From: Streptomyces sp. NBC_01241
Lineage (GTDB): Bacteria > Actinomycetota > Actinomycetes > Streptomycetales > Streptomycetaceae
Length of the DNA stretch: 64,000 bases
Direction of reading: 5' to 3'
NCBI RefSeq assembly: GCF_041435435.1
Contig: NZ_CP108494.1
Location: 310,001 to 374,000, forward strand
A program made the translations under genes and the position numbers. Position 1 is the first letter of the stretch. Every line of letters begins with the position of its first letter. Below, one piece after another: positions 35,480-43,865 of this stretch. The notes under the pieces were generated by a model. It made no database searches. It had not been told where the DNA came from and worked only from the letters and a program-made list of their open reading frames with translations.

Positions 35480-36215
35480 CAGGGTTCAGAACGGCCCCGC
35501 TACCGCTTTGCCTGCATCGGCGGAAGCTCCGCCTTCTCCCGGTCCCGGGGTGGGGTCGGCTGGTCATCCAGCGGGGCCCGAGGGCCGGGCATGGTGGCCG
35601 CAGCGAGGTTGAGACGGGCGTCCATGTCGAAATTGGCCTCTCCGTACGGGCGGACATGGGACCAGAAGAGCGGGGTCGGTCAGCGCCGGTCGGCGGGCGT
35701 GAGGAGCTCTGCCCACTCCGGTTCACCGAGGATGTCTTGGAGCATGAGGGTGTTGACGTAGACCGCTTCCTTGGTCTTCCCCAGCGCCGGAGGCGCGTCC
35801 TCGCCCTCCGTACCGCCACGGTCGGGTCCGGCGTCGTCGTCCTGGTCGGTGCCGGCGGCCACCGGAGCCACCAGCCGCTCGATGGTCTCCGCCGTCAGCC
35901 GTGAGGAGATCTGCGCAGTCAGCGACTCCTCGGGCGCCCGCAGGGCAGCCGCCACGATCCGGTCGCACCGGCCCGGCGTGGGCGGTTCCATGCTCTCCAT
36001 GCGGCAATGTGCCGGCAGCTCCACCCGGACCTGCTCGGGCCTGCGTTCCTTGTGCGCAACGTGCTCGGCCGGATACGCCGTCAGCTTCTCCGCGTCCGCG
36101 ACGCTGCACTCGCGGAAGCCGAGGTGCTCCCGGACCTACGCACGGTGGTACTCGACCGTACGGCCCGTCCAGTCGTAGGAATCCAGCGCCGTGACCGCCG
36201 CACCTGCACAAGACC
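35480..36215 (-). pseudogene. tnpA: Tn3-family transposase, N-terminal relic with two stops
   Basis: One continuous frame reads SYDWTGRTVEYHRA, then TAG (36136-36138), then VREHLGFRECSVADAEKL, PTPGRCDRIVAAALRAPEES, YVNTLMLQDILGEPEWAELL, TGA (35680-35682), and TPLFWSHVRPYGEANFDMDA. These are conserved N-terminal and middle blocks of Tn3-family TnpA. The catalytic C-terminal half is missing. The element is immobile but could have supplied the transposase used by the cassette at 39621-41082 in the past; that is speculation. Confidence 0.8.
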
Positions 36216-36457
36216 GTAACTCTCCAGAACCTGCCTGCACATGACCGGGACAGAGCCTCACATGCCTATAGAAGAGCGGGACTGCCTGCACATCGCAGAA
36301 ACAGGACAGAAAAATCCGTCAACTCACCCTTTACGTACGGGTGTTCGCTTCTGACGCGCTCCTCTGACGTCAGATTGGCAGACTTGTGGACGGGTTAAAT
36401 GTTTGAGTTAAACGCAAGGGTAAATTCTGCTACTGTCCAGACTGGAGGTAGAGACAC
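36216..36457 (+). promoter_or_regulatory. Promoter region of the tap-tpg operon
   Basis: The last 100 bases are unusually AT-rich for this DNA and contain three related motifs GGGTTAAA, GAGTTAAAC and GGGTAAA between about 36393 and 36424, plus the palindrome TGACGTCA near 36366. GGAGG lies 9 bases before the tap start. Repeats so close could be regulator or Tap binding sites; not proven. Confidence 0.5.
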
Positions 36458-38581
36458 ATGGCATCCGAGGAAGAGCTGTTCGCGAACATCGACGCGCTGC
36501 TGGAGGAGGAGCCTCAGCTCCCGCCCCCGGCGGAGCGCGCCCGGCTGCGCGAGGCCGCCGGTATCACCCAGGTCCGCCTCGCGACCGCGTTGAAGACGTC
36601 GACGCAGTCGGTCAAGAACTACGAGAACGGCCGCTCCGAGCCGAAGTCGCCACGCCTGGAGGCGTACCAGCGGTTGCTGAACGGCTGGGCGGCGAAGTAC
36701 CCCGCCCACGGCACTCCCGCCGCTGCGCCCGTCCCGGCCGCCGCGCCGCAACCGGCCCCGGAAACGTTCACCGGCCCGGCTGCGCCCGAGGTGCCCGCGG
36801 CGGAGACCGTCGCGCCGGCGGAGGCACCCGCCGCCCCGGTCGCGCCGGAGCGACCCGCCCGCCCGGCGACGTCGTCTCGCCGCCCGGCCGCGAAAAAGGC
36901 AGCCAAGCCCGCGACCGATCCACGCTTCCCGCACGGCCCGCTCGCGGTGCTGGACGGTGACGGCTCCGCGTACGGCGTCGACGGCATCGTGCTGGACTGC
37001 CCGGCGACCACCGTGCCTCATCTGGTGGAGTGGACCCTCAAGGAGTCCGGTCTCGGCGCGCCGAAGCTGCACCGCAACGGGAAGGACTCCGACCCGCTGA
37101 TCGTGCTCACCGCGTCCGCGGCCGTGAAGCTCGGGCTGCCAGAGCGCTTGGAGGGCCACGAGCAGCGCCGCTCCCTGCGCCTGCCCGAGGACCACCCCGT
37201 GATCAAGCAGGTCACCAAGGCGAAGTGGCAGCTCACGCAGCGCGGGTTCGGCCCGTGGGCGAGGATCTACCGCAGGGCCACCGGAAACCAGCGCCAGTGC
37301 GTGCAGCTCGCCGTCCTCTCGTGGGACGCCCTCGATGAGCGGTCGTGGCCGGGGGCGTCGGAGATGGAGCCGGCCGACGTCGCCCGCGTCCTCGGGATTT
37401 ACGCCCAGCGGGTCATCACCCCGCGCGGCAGCACGGCCGTGTCCGGACTGGAGCTGATGACAGCACTGCGCCCGCCGACCCGGGCCGTGCAGGACAAGGA
37501 GACCGGCAACTGGGTCTCCGGCCACAACCCCGGCTCGCTGGGCACGGACCCGATGGACCCGGCACCGCCGGAGGCCCGTCCCGAGCACCCCGTGGTCGTC
37601 CACTCCGGCTGGACCGGCGGCTTCCTGAACGAGGAGGCGTACCAGTGGGTGCGCGACGTCTCACTGCTGTCCGATGAGGAGTGCCTGCTGCCGTGGGCGG
37701 TGGGGCTCGACTTGAACACCGCGTTCCTCGCGGCCGCGGCGAGGCTGACGGTGGGGCTCTCCGCGCCCGACCACTTCCACGCCCCGACGTTCAACCCGAA
37801 GATCCCCGGCTCCTGGCTGGTGGACCTCTCCCACGTTGAACTGGACCCGCGCCTCCCTTCGCCGTTCACGCCGACCGGCGAGCGCCCGACGGGACCTGCC
37901 TGGTACCAGACGCACACCGTCGCCTACGCCCAGGAGCTCGGCTACAACGTCGCCCCGATCGAGGCGTACCTACGCCGGGAGGCCGGGGCGTACCTGGACC
38001 CGTGGCACGACCGGCTCAAGAACGCGTACGTCGACACGCTCGCCGACCTGGGCGTCACGAAGGACCTCACCGACCTCGAGTTCCTTGCCGCGATGGAGCA
38101 GCACAAGCAGGCCGACCCGGCCCTGGCGGCCGTACTCGCCGCCATCAAGGGCACCGTCAAGGGCGGCATCGGCAAGCTCCGCGAGGGCCCGCAGGGCAAG
38201 CAGTACCGCGACGGCGAGACGTGGCCGGCCCTTCAGCGGCCGACCTGGCGCCCGGACATCCGGGCCGCCGTCATCAGCAAGGCCCGGGTCAACATGCACC
38301 GCAAGCTCAGCAACATGGCCAAGATGACGGGCCTGTACCCGCTGGCCGTGCTGTCCGACTGCGTCGTCTACCCCTCACCCGGGGCCTCGCCGATGGACTT
38401 CCTGCCGTACGCCACCTCCGGTAAGCCGCAGCCGGGCGGCTTCCGCCTCGGTCCCACCCCGGGCCTGGCAAAGCTGGAGGGCGTCCAGGAGATGGCGTGG
38501 GCGGTCGACCTGATGGAGAAGGGCCTCAACCCCGCTCGCCACATCAAGGGCGGCGACGCCGTCCTCGAAGAGGGCAAGTAG
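36458..38581 (+). CDS. tap: Telomere-associated protein Tap
   Basis: 707-aa protein matching the size and layout of Streptomyces Tap, which binds the 3' overhang of linear replicon ends and recruits the terminal protein Tpg. Residues about 22-68 form a helix-turn-helix (LREAAGITQVRLATALKTST, QSVKNYENGRSEPKSPRLEA), 85-150 an Ala/Pro-rich linker, and 155-700 the large conserved part with WDALDERSWPGASEM, LPWAVGLDLNTAFLAAAARL, GGIGKLREGP and LYPLAVLSDCVVY. The last segments resemble a polymerase-like fold with Asp motifs, as noted for Tap proteins. It is followed closely by a small gene and tpg, the expected operon. Confidence 0.88.
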   Translation: MASEEELFANIDALLEEEPQLPPPAERARLREAAGITQVRLATALKTSTQSVKNYENGRSEPKSPRLEAYQRLLNGWAAKYPAHGTPAAAPVPAAAPQPAPETFTGPAAPEVPAAETVAPAEAPAAPVAPERPARPATSSRRPAAKKAAKPATDPRFPHGPLAVLDGDGSAYGVDGIVLDCPATTVPHLVEWTLKESGLGAPKLHRNGKDSDPLIVLTASAAVKLGLPERLEGHEQRRSLRLPEDHPVIKQVTKAKWQLTQRGFGPWARIYRRATGNQRQCVQLAVLSWDALDERSWPGASEMEPADVARVLGIYAQRVITPRGSTAVSGLELMTALRPPTRAVQDKETGNWVSGHNPGSLGTDPMDPAPPEARPEHPVVVHSGWTGGFLNEEAYQWVRDVSLLSDEECLLPWAVGLDLNTAFLAAAARLTVGLSAPDHFHAPTFNPKIPGSWLVDLSHVELDPRLPSPFTPTGERPTGPAWYQTHTVAYAQELGYNVAPIEAYLRREAGAYLDPWHDRLKNAYVDTLADLGVTKDLTDLEFLAAMEQHKQADPALAAVLAAIKGTVKGGIGKLREGPQGKQYRDGETWPALQRPTWRPDIRAAVISKARVNMHRKLSNMAKMTGLYPLAVLSDCVVYPSPGASPMDFLPYATSGKPQPGGFRLGPTPGLAKLEGVQEMAWAVDLMEKGLNPARHIKGGDAVLEEGK

Positions 38582-38633
38582 GCCGTACTCTGGCGCGCCC
38601 CCACTGGAGATATCACCGAAGGAGTCGTACCCG

Positions 38634-39029
38634 ATGAACACCACCGACGCCACGGCCTTCCCGGAGTGGCCCGCTCCCTCTGCCTCGCCTGTCCACGACC
38701 CGGCCTTGTTCGCGCGGGCGATGCGGGACATGCGTCTGACCTGGCGTGCCCGCGGCGTCCTGGCCGAACTCGCCACCGGCTACACCCCCGGGCAGGAGCC
38801 CACGGTCAGCGATCTGGTCTCCCTTACCCGTGACGAGCGCCTGGGCGCCGAGGGCCGCGACGCCTTCCGCAAGGCGGTCGGCGAGCTCCGCAGTCTTGGC
38901 TACCTCACGCCCGACGCCACTACAGCCTCCGGCGTGGGCGAGCGCCTGGTCGTGGACCTCGCCCCGGCCGCCGACGCTCACCTGATCCGCCGCCGCTACG
39001 GCCACGGCGCGCTTACGGACGGGAGCTGA
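38634..39029 (+). CDS. Small winged-helix-like protein between tap and tpg
   Basis: 131-aa protein with a winged-helix style text: DPALFARAMRDMRLTWRARG, VLAELATGYTPGQEPTVSDL, GRDAFRKAVGELRSLGYLTP. This resembles helix-turn-helix proteins found in plasmid replication or transfer genes. GGAG lies upstream of the ATG. Its stop is three bases before the tpg GTG, so it is in the telomere operon. I do not know a named family; a role in telomere gene control or replication is a guess from position. Confidence 0.75.
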   Translation: MNTTDATAFPEWPAPSASPVHDPALFARAMRDMRLTWRARGVLAELATGYTPGQEPTVSDLVSLTRDERLGAEGRDAFRKAVGELRSLGYLTPDATTASGVGERLVVDLAPAADAHLIRRRYGHGALTDGS

Positions 39030-39032
39030 CCG

Positions 39033-39587
39033 GTGGGAGAGATCGAGGACGCGATCGAGCGTGCCGACCGGGAGGCGTTCACCCGGGAGCCGCCCAAGAC
39101 CCTCCAGGGCCGCATCAACTTCCTGATGAAGCAGCTGAAGACGACGCGCGCCGTGGCTGCCGAACTGGGTGTCACCCAGCGGTCGGTGGAGCGCTACCGC
39201 AAGGGCGAGCGCAAGCACCCGCCCAAGGACATCGCCGTGAGGATCGACAGCGCTGTCCGGTCCCGCTGGCAGCCCCAGGTGCGCAAGCGCCGGCGGAAGC
39301 AGGCCGCCGCCACCGGGATCACCGTGGAGACGCGGGCCCGCTTCGGCTACACCGCGCCGATCGGCACCACCGACGACGGCCGCTTCCGCCGCCTCACTGT
39401 CCGCCTCCCCGCGACGTACGCGCAGCGCCTGTTCGACGCCCGCGACGCCGGGGCCAGCGACCAGGAGATGCGTGGGATCATCGCCGAAGGCTTTAAGGAC
39501 GTTTATTTCCAGGACGGCGGGGGCCGGGCCATGGGGCTGTCGGACGTGGCCATTAACGACATCGACTACCTGGATCTCGACTACTGA
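39033..39587 (+). CDS. tpg: Telomere terminal protein Tpg
   Basis: 184-aa protein, the size of Streptomyces Tpg, which is covalently linked to the 5' DNA ends and primes end patching. It has an HTH-like region at about 20-50 (FLMKQLKTTRAVAAELGVTQ, RSVERYRKGERKHPPKDIAV), a very basic stretch (VRKRRRKQAAA), and the conserved later part GYTAPIGTTDDGRFRRLTVR, EMRGIIAEGFKDVYFQDGGG. GTG start three bases after the previous stop. Presence of tap and tpg indicates a linear replicon. Confidence 0.88.
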   Translation: MGEIEDAIERADREAFTREPPKTLQGRINFLMKQLKTTRAVAAELGVTQRSVERYRKGERKHPPKDIAVRIDSAVRSRWQPQVRKRRRKQAAATGITVETRARFGYTAPIGTTDDGRFRRLTVRLPATYAQRLFDARDAGASDQEMRGIIAEGFKDVYFQDGGGRAMGLSDVAINDIDYLDLDY

Positions 39588-39620
39588 ATTCGGAGCCCTT
39601 TTATGGCGAGCATCAATTAC

Positions 39621-39692
39621 TGGGACTGAGCGGCTGAGTTGGCCCTCTAGCGCTTGAGTTGGCCTGGCTGAGCGTCATTGTTGGCCCGCAGG
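39621..39692. repeat. Left inverted repeat of the cassette
   Basis: Starts TGGGACTGAGCGGC and contains GAGTTGGCCCTCTAGCGC. It pairs with 41011-41082; the best-matching part is the outer 44 bases. Interior 39693-39881 shows nothing else. Confidence 0.78.
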
Positions 39693-39881
39693 GCAGCCGT
39701 CGGTGCGCTGACACGGACGAGGCCCGATGGACAGGCGGGACATACGCCAATCACCCCAGGTCTCTTTTCTTGCGGAGTGACGGCTGACTATGGTCATCGG
39801 AGGCTCGGGGACACTTCCGCGGCGCCTGGCCCTGCTGCACCGTTGCCGGGTCGCGGGGCCGGGGCGCGGTGGGGTTCAGGC

Positions 39882-40898
39882 CTACGACCTGCGGTCGTCC
39901 CACGCGGCGAGGACCGCGTCGTGCTTGTCCTTGTCCAAGCCGACGGGAATTTTCCCCTGAAGGTACTTGGGCCGCGGATACCCGCCCTCGCTGAGCGCTC
40001 GCCAGGTGTCCGCGGCGGTATCGGCGACCGGACGGCAGCGCAGACCTGTGGCCAGGGCCTTGGCCGAGGAAGCGGTCCAGGTACCGGCCACCTCGGGAAT
40101 GTCAGGGGCCCACAATGGTACTTCGGTCCACGGGGCCACGCCGTGATCCTGGAGGAACTGCTCGTCCGCCCACACGAGTTCGGTGTCAACACCGGTGGCG
40201 TCGACGCAGGCACCCAGCAGCTCACCCATGGTCGTGTTCTCGCGGACACCGGTGGTCAGATATCGGCCGGTGCCGCCCTCGGCGAGCCGGTCGAGCATGA
40301 AGTCGGCGATGTCACGGGCGTCGATCAGCTGCATCGCGCGGTCCGGGGACCCCGGAGCCAGCACACGGCCGCCACGTGCGATGGTCTCCAGCCACCACGG
40401 GAGGCGCCCGACGTTCTCTCCGGGACCGACGATGATTCCGGGATTGACGATCAGGGCGGGTTCGGGGAAGCCCTCCTCGACCGCCCGCTCGCATCCGGCC
40501 TTGAGCGCGTTGTAGGGCACGTCGTCCGGCGAGGCGTCCGGAGCGCAGGCGTGGCGAGGGAAGGACTCGTCCACCCCCTTGGCGGGCCAGTCCGAGTAGG
40601 CATGGAAGGACGAGACGAAGGCGTACATTTCCGCATGGCCGGCCATGGCCCGGACAGAACGCTGCACGATCTGGGGCTCGAACCCGCAGGTGTCCATCAC
40701 ACAGTCCCAGGTCCGCCCCTCCACCAGCGCACGCAAGGCGGCTTCGTTCCCTCGGTCGCCCTGGACCGCCTCCGCGCCCGAAGGCGTCGGGCCCGCCTGT
40801 CCGCGGTTGAACAACGTCACCTCGTGACCACGTCGCAGCGCCTCGTCCACAAGCGCACGGCCCAGGAAGACGGTTCCACCGATAAAAAGGATCTTCAT
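39882..40898 (-). CDS. NAD-dependent epimerase/reductase (extended SDR)
   Basis: 338-aa protein with an N-terminal Rossmann motif MKILFIGGTVFLGRALVDEA (GGTxFLG), acidic residue after the second strand, and the atypical-SDR style MDTCGFEPQIVQRSVRAMAG and YAFVSSFHAYSDW. The usual YxxxK is represented by YNALKAGCERAV. Later blocks (RLPWWLETIARGGRVLAPGS, MQLIDARDIADFMLDRLAEG) match NAD-dependent epimerases of the isoflavone-reductase-like or RNA-binding CSP41 type. The ATG at 40898 gives the normal N-terminus. It is the only cargo of the cassette; substrate unknown. Confidence 0.88.
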   Translation of the reverse strand: MKILFIGGTVFLGRALVDEALRRGHEVTLFNRGQAGPTPSGAEAVQGDRGNEAALRALVEGRTWDCVMDTCGFEPQIVQRSVRAMAGHAEMYAFVSSFHAYSDWPAKGVDESFPRHACAPDASPDDVPYNALKAGCERAVEEGFPEPALIVNPGIIVGPGENVGRLPWWLETIARGGRVLAPGSPDRAMQLIDARDIADFMLDRLAEGGTGRYLTTGVRENTTMGELLGACVDATGVDTELVWADEQFLQDHGVAPWTEVPLWAPDIPEVAGTWTASSAKALATGLRCRPVADTAADTWRALSEGGYPRPKYLQGKIPVGLDKDKHDAVLAAWDDRRS

Positions 40899-41010
40899 GA
40901 ACGCAAGGCTTTCATCGTGCAATGAACTTGCCAAGATCCCCATGCACTGGCGTTGAGCAGGTTCCGTGTCGGCCAGCCCGATCACACTTCATCTCTCTCG
41001 AAAGGTCGCA

Positions 41011-41082
41011 GCAGCGGGCCGACACCAACGCTGAGCCTGGCCAACTCAAGCGCTAAAGGGCCAACTCGGCCGCTCAGCCACA
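41011..41082. repeat. Right inverted repeat of the cassette
   Basis: Reverse-complement partner of 39621-39692; ends in CGGCCGCTCAGCCACA before the duplicated ATTAC. Confidence 0.78.
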
Positions 41083-41203
41083 ATTACCCGTTCCCGGCCC
41101 CGAAGAACGCGGCCGAACGCGCAGCGAACCGTCAGGCCGTCGACGACTACCAGCGTCAGGAGGAGGAAGGCGCCGGCTTTCTCGACTGGGAGGAGGAGCT
41201 GGG

Positions 41204-41329
41204 ATGGAGCTGACCGACCACGCCGAAGCGGCACCGGCCGACGACAAGCCCGGCTTCCTGGCCTGCCGGCGACGGAAACCCGAGAGTCGGGGCGGGCCCG
41301 GCCGTGTCAGGGGGACTTCACGGCGTTGA
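41204..41329 (+). CDS. Possible 41-codon gene overlapping the split gene
   Basis: ATG at 41204 overlaps the stop of the 47-codon gene and reads MELTDHAEAAPADDKPGFLA before running into the convergent methyltransferase gene. The beginning has good coding character, the end does not, so it may be the N-terminal remnant of a truncated gene of the telomere operon. Confidence 0.35.
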   Translation: MELTDHAEAAPADDKPGFLACRRRKPESRGGPGRVRGTSRR

Positions 41330-42164
41330 TCACGGTGTATCCCATCTTGTCACGGCACAGGGCGAGGATGCTCGGGTAGACGGTGTCGAGCTGCACCATC
41401 GCGGCGGTGCCCACCAGCTCCGCGATCTGGGCGCGCCTTGCGGCGAACAGGCGCGGGATCAGCTCGTAGGTGGGCTTGAACTCTCGGGACATGTCGCGGA
41501 TGCCGTGGATGGTGAAGCCGGCCTCGCCGAGCATGCGGGAGTAGTCCTTGGGTCCGGCGGGAAGTCGGGAGAGGGCGAACGCGGCCTGGAAGAGCTGGAC
41601 TTCCTCAGGCGTGAAGGGTTCGGCTTCGTAGCAGTCCGCGAGAACGAAGCGGCCCCCGGGCCGCAGCACCCGCCGAACCTCGCGGATCGCGGCGGGGCGG
41701 TCGGAGAAGTGCGCGAACGACTCGATGGCCCACGCGGCGTCGAAGATCTCGGACTCCTGGGGCAGGGCCATGGCGTCCGCCTGTTCGAAGGCGACGCGGT
41801 CGGACAGTCCCGCCTTCGAGGCGCGGTCGCGGCCGGCCCGGACCTGCGCGGCGCTGACCGTCACGCCGAGCACGCTCGCGCCCGACTCGGCACCGATTCG
41901 CACGGTGGGCCGGCCGGTGCCGCAGCCGACGTCCAGCATCCGCTGTCCCGGCAGCAGCCCGACCTCGTTGATGAGGCTGCCGGTCCAGGAGTCCTGGGCC
42001 CGGGTCAGTTCCTCCCACATCTCGTCGGCTGTCGGCTCCCCCGTCTGCGTCCGCACGCCGTCGGTCCACATGCCCAGGTGCATGCTGTCGCCCATGGTCA
42101 GGCCATACAGGCCTCCGAAGCGGTCGTACCATTCGCCGACATCCCGGGCCGATGGATCGCTCAT
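41307..42164 (-). CDS. SAM-dependent methyltransferase (class I)
   Basis: 285-aa enzyme. The SAM site is MLDVGCGTGRPT (motif I, residues 76-87), followed by VAFEQADAMALP and FDAAWAIESFAHFSDRPAAI and RVLRPGGRFVLADCYEAEPF. The overall text resembles methyltransferases acting on secondary metabolites or small molecules (type 11, with a C-terminal cap: DYSRMLGEAGFTIHGIRDMS, YELIPRLFAARRAQIAELVG). ATG 42164 with GAGGAG six bases upstream is preferred; upstream residues to 42302 are Gly/Pro rich and non-coding in character. Single gene; substrate unknown. Confidence 0.9.
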   Translation of the reverse strand: MSDPSARDVGEWYDRFGGLYGLTMGDSMHLGMWTDGVRTQTGEPTADEMWEELTRAQDSWTGSLINEVGLLPGQRMLDVGCGTGRPTVRIGAESGASVLGVTVSAAQVRAGRDRASKAGLSDRVAFEQADAMALPQESEIFDAAWAIESFAHFSDRPAAIREVRRVLRPGGRFVLADCYEAEPFTPEEVQLFQAAFALSRLPAGPKDYSRMLGEAGFTIHGIRDMSREFKPTYELIPRLFAARRAQIAELVGTAAMVQLDTVYPSILALCRDKMGYTVINAVKSP

Positions 42165-42417
42165 GTCCAACTCCTCGCTTCCGTTTGGCCCACCAGGCGA
42201 GGTGGTGCCGCCGGGCCGACCCGACCGATCGGCCCCGCTGCCTCCACTACTTCCCCGGAACGGCCGCGCAGTGAGGCCATACGGCGGGGCGCACGGAAGC
42301 ACGAATGGATTCGCCCTCCCCAGTCGGCCTCCCGACGAGGCAGAACTGAGTCAGGACAGCCGCGACGGAACCATGCACAAAGAGCTCAGCGTCCATCCCT
42401 GACATACAAGATCAGGG

Positions 42418-43149
42418 ATGGCGACGGAGACCCGGAACATGACAGACGCAGCCACTCGATACCTCTACCTCGCCCGGCACGGTGAAGCGTCGGCAGATGA
42501 GACGACCCTGACGGAAAGCGGCCGGCGCCAAGCCGTTCTGCTCGGTGAACGGCTCCGGAACACCCCACTTTCGGCGATTTACCACGGGCCGCTGCCCCGG
42601 GCGCAGCAGACGGCCCAGCTGATCAGCGCACAACTTGACGCCGTCCCACTGCACCAGTCGGAACTGGCCGGCGACTACATCCCCTACCTGCCTGCGAAGG
42701 AGGAGCTGCCGCCGGATTCGGCTGATGCCATGCTCAGCTTCCTCGCTCAGGTTCCCGAAGAGGAGCGCAACCTCGGTCCGGCGCTCGCCCGGGAAGCGCT
42801 CGCAGAGTTCACAGGCCCGGTCGACGGAGACCGGCCCCGCCATGAGCTGGTCGTCACGCACAACTTCCTCATCGGCTGGCTGATCCGGGCTGCCCTCGAC
42901 GCACCCGAGTGGCGCTGGATGGGCCTCAACCACAGCAACGCAGCTCTGACGGCCATCCGCTACGCGCCCGGCAGGCCGTCCTCCGTGCTGTTCTACAACG
43001 ACATGCGGCACCTGCCCGCAGAGCTGCGCTGGACCGGCTTCCCACTCGACCTCACCGCCGAGGTCACTTCACCGGCACGCAGGGCAGCCGCGAGTTTTTC
43101 GGGCCGTCTGAAAATTCCACTCCCTGAATCCGACCGTACTGACCTCTGA
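42418..43149 (+). CDS. Histidine phosphatase family protein
   Basis: 243-aa protein with the RHG motif LYLARHGEASADE that bears the catalytic His, a second block SAIYHGPLPRAQQTAQLI, and the late catalytic His in HELVVTHNFLIGWLIRAALD. Related proteins are phosphoglycerate-mutase-like phosphatases with varied substrates. Start either ATG 42418 or ATG 42439 (MTDAATRYLYLARHGE). Divergent from the methyltransferase gene. Confidence 0.9.
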   Translation: MATETRNMTDAATRYLYLARHGEASADETTLTESGRRQAVLLGERLRNTPLSAIYHGPLPRAQQTAQLISAQLDAVPLHQSELAGDYIPYLPAKEELPPDSADAMLSFLAQVPEEERNLGPALAREALAEFTGPVDGDRPRHELVVTHNFLIGWLIRAALDAPEWRWMGLNHSNAALTAIRYAPGRPSSVLFYNDMRHLPAELRWTGFPLDLTAEVTSPARRAAASFSGRLKIPLPESDRTDL

Positions 43150-43677
43150 AACAGGTCATGAAATGCTGCTTCGCACAACGGGATGGATGTCTCCATACTC
43201 ATCATGTTCCTCCCCGGCCACAGACAATTCGCCCGACCGCCGGCGATGGCGACGCGCGGCCGGATCGACGGGCAGATATGCCGGACGCTGCTCGCGGACC
43301 CGGTCCTTGAGCACCGTCATGCCCTTCTCCCAGCCGATCCGCTCGGCGATCACGTTCGTCGGCATAGTTTTGATCCGCCGTCAGAGGGTCACGATTCACC
43401 CGTCGCCGATAACGAGGTGTTCCGGTACTCCAGACGCCCCGCCCACTCGGGAGCCGGGGCTCCGTCCCGGCCGAACCCACGCAGACCGACGTCCGACCAC
43501 AGTCGCCGGGTGCGCGGTGTCAGCCAGAGCGCACGGTCGCGGATGTTCCGGTTGATGGTCGCCTTGGTGGTGGTCCGGGTACGTGTGCGGCGATTTACAG
43601 GGATGATCCGGGCCGCAACAGAGCGATTACCACCGAAAGCGACAAGGAGGTTCCGGTGTCGCGCCAGCCCCCTTATC
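43150..43677. other. Region with an IS21 relic and no intact gene
   Basis: About 530 bases. Apart from the IstA-like fragment at 43251-43365 no reading frame shows motifs; frames on the plus strand are shadows or low-complexity. Confidence 0.4.
43251..43365 (-). pseudogene. Relic of an IS21-family IstA transposase
   Basis: About 38 codons read PTNVIAERIGWEKGMTVLKD then RVREQRPAYLPVDPAARR. This matches the IstA stretch between the helix-turn-helix domain and the catalytic domain (AERIGWxxS...LRPxYLPPDPAxR). Both sides are lost and the frame degenerates beyond it. Confidence 0.6.
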
Positions 43678-43793
43678 CACCCCTATTGAGGGGAAACTTA
43701 AACGGTCCCCGAAGCCTGGACGCATCACCGCAGGTCAGCGCCGCGGCGACGAGAATCCCAAGAATTTCCCATCAATAGGGGGTCACCCCTATT
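43678..43793. promoter_or_regulatory. CCCCTATT repeats upstream of the exporter genes
   Basis: AATAGGGG (43774-43781) and CCCCTATT (43786-43793) form a perfect 8-bp inverted repeat with a 4-base spacer. A further CCCCTATT occurs at 43680-43687 within a small hairpin CCCCT-ATTG-AGGGG. The array lies 70-190 bases before the DrrA-like start and looks like regulator sites; no regulator gene is adjacent. Confidence 0.5.
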
Positions 43794-43865
43794 TTGCGGC
43801 GGAGGTGCACTCCGCTCCCTACCGTCACTGGGCTTCTGACAGAAGCAGTCGTTAGGGTCGGCATT

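Larger units (their letters stand above)
39621..41082. mobile_element. Tn3-like non-autonomous cassette carrying a reductase gene
   Basis: 1462 bp bounded by long imperfect inverted repeats: the first 44 bases at each end differ at only a few positions, with weaker similarity to about 70 bases. ATTAC at 39616-39620 and 41083-41087 is a 5-bp target duplication, the size typical of Tn3-family transposition. Inside is one gene, an NAD-dependent epimerase/reductase; there is no transposase or resolvase. Confidence 0.78.
39603..41213 (+). pseudogene. 47-codon gene downstream of tpg, split by a Tn3-like cassette
   Basis: ATG at 39603 reads MASINY, then the inserted cassette adds WD and a stop. After the cassette and the duplicated ATTAC, codons continue at 41088 with PFPAPKNAAERAANRQAVDD, YQRQEEEGAGFLDWEEELGW and stop at 41211-41213. 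The restored gene is 144 nt, 47 residues, in frame. It begins 16 bases after the tpg stop, so it belonged to the telomere operon. Acidic, no known family. Confidence 0.7.
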
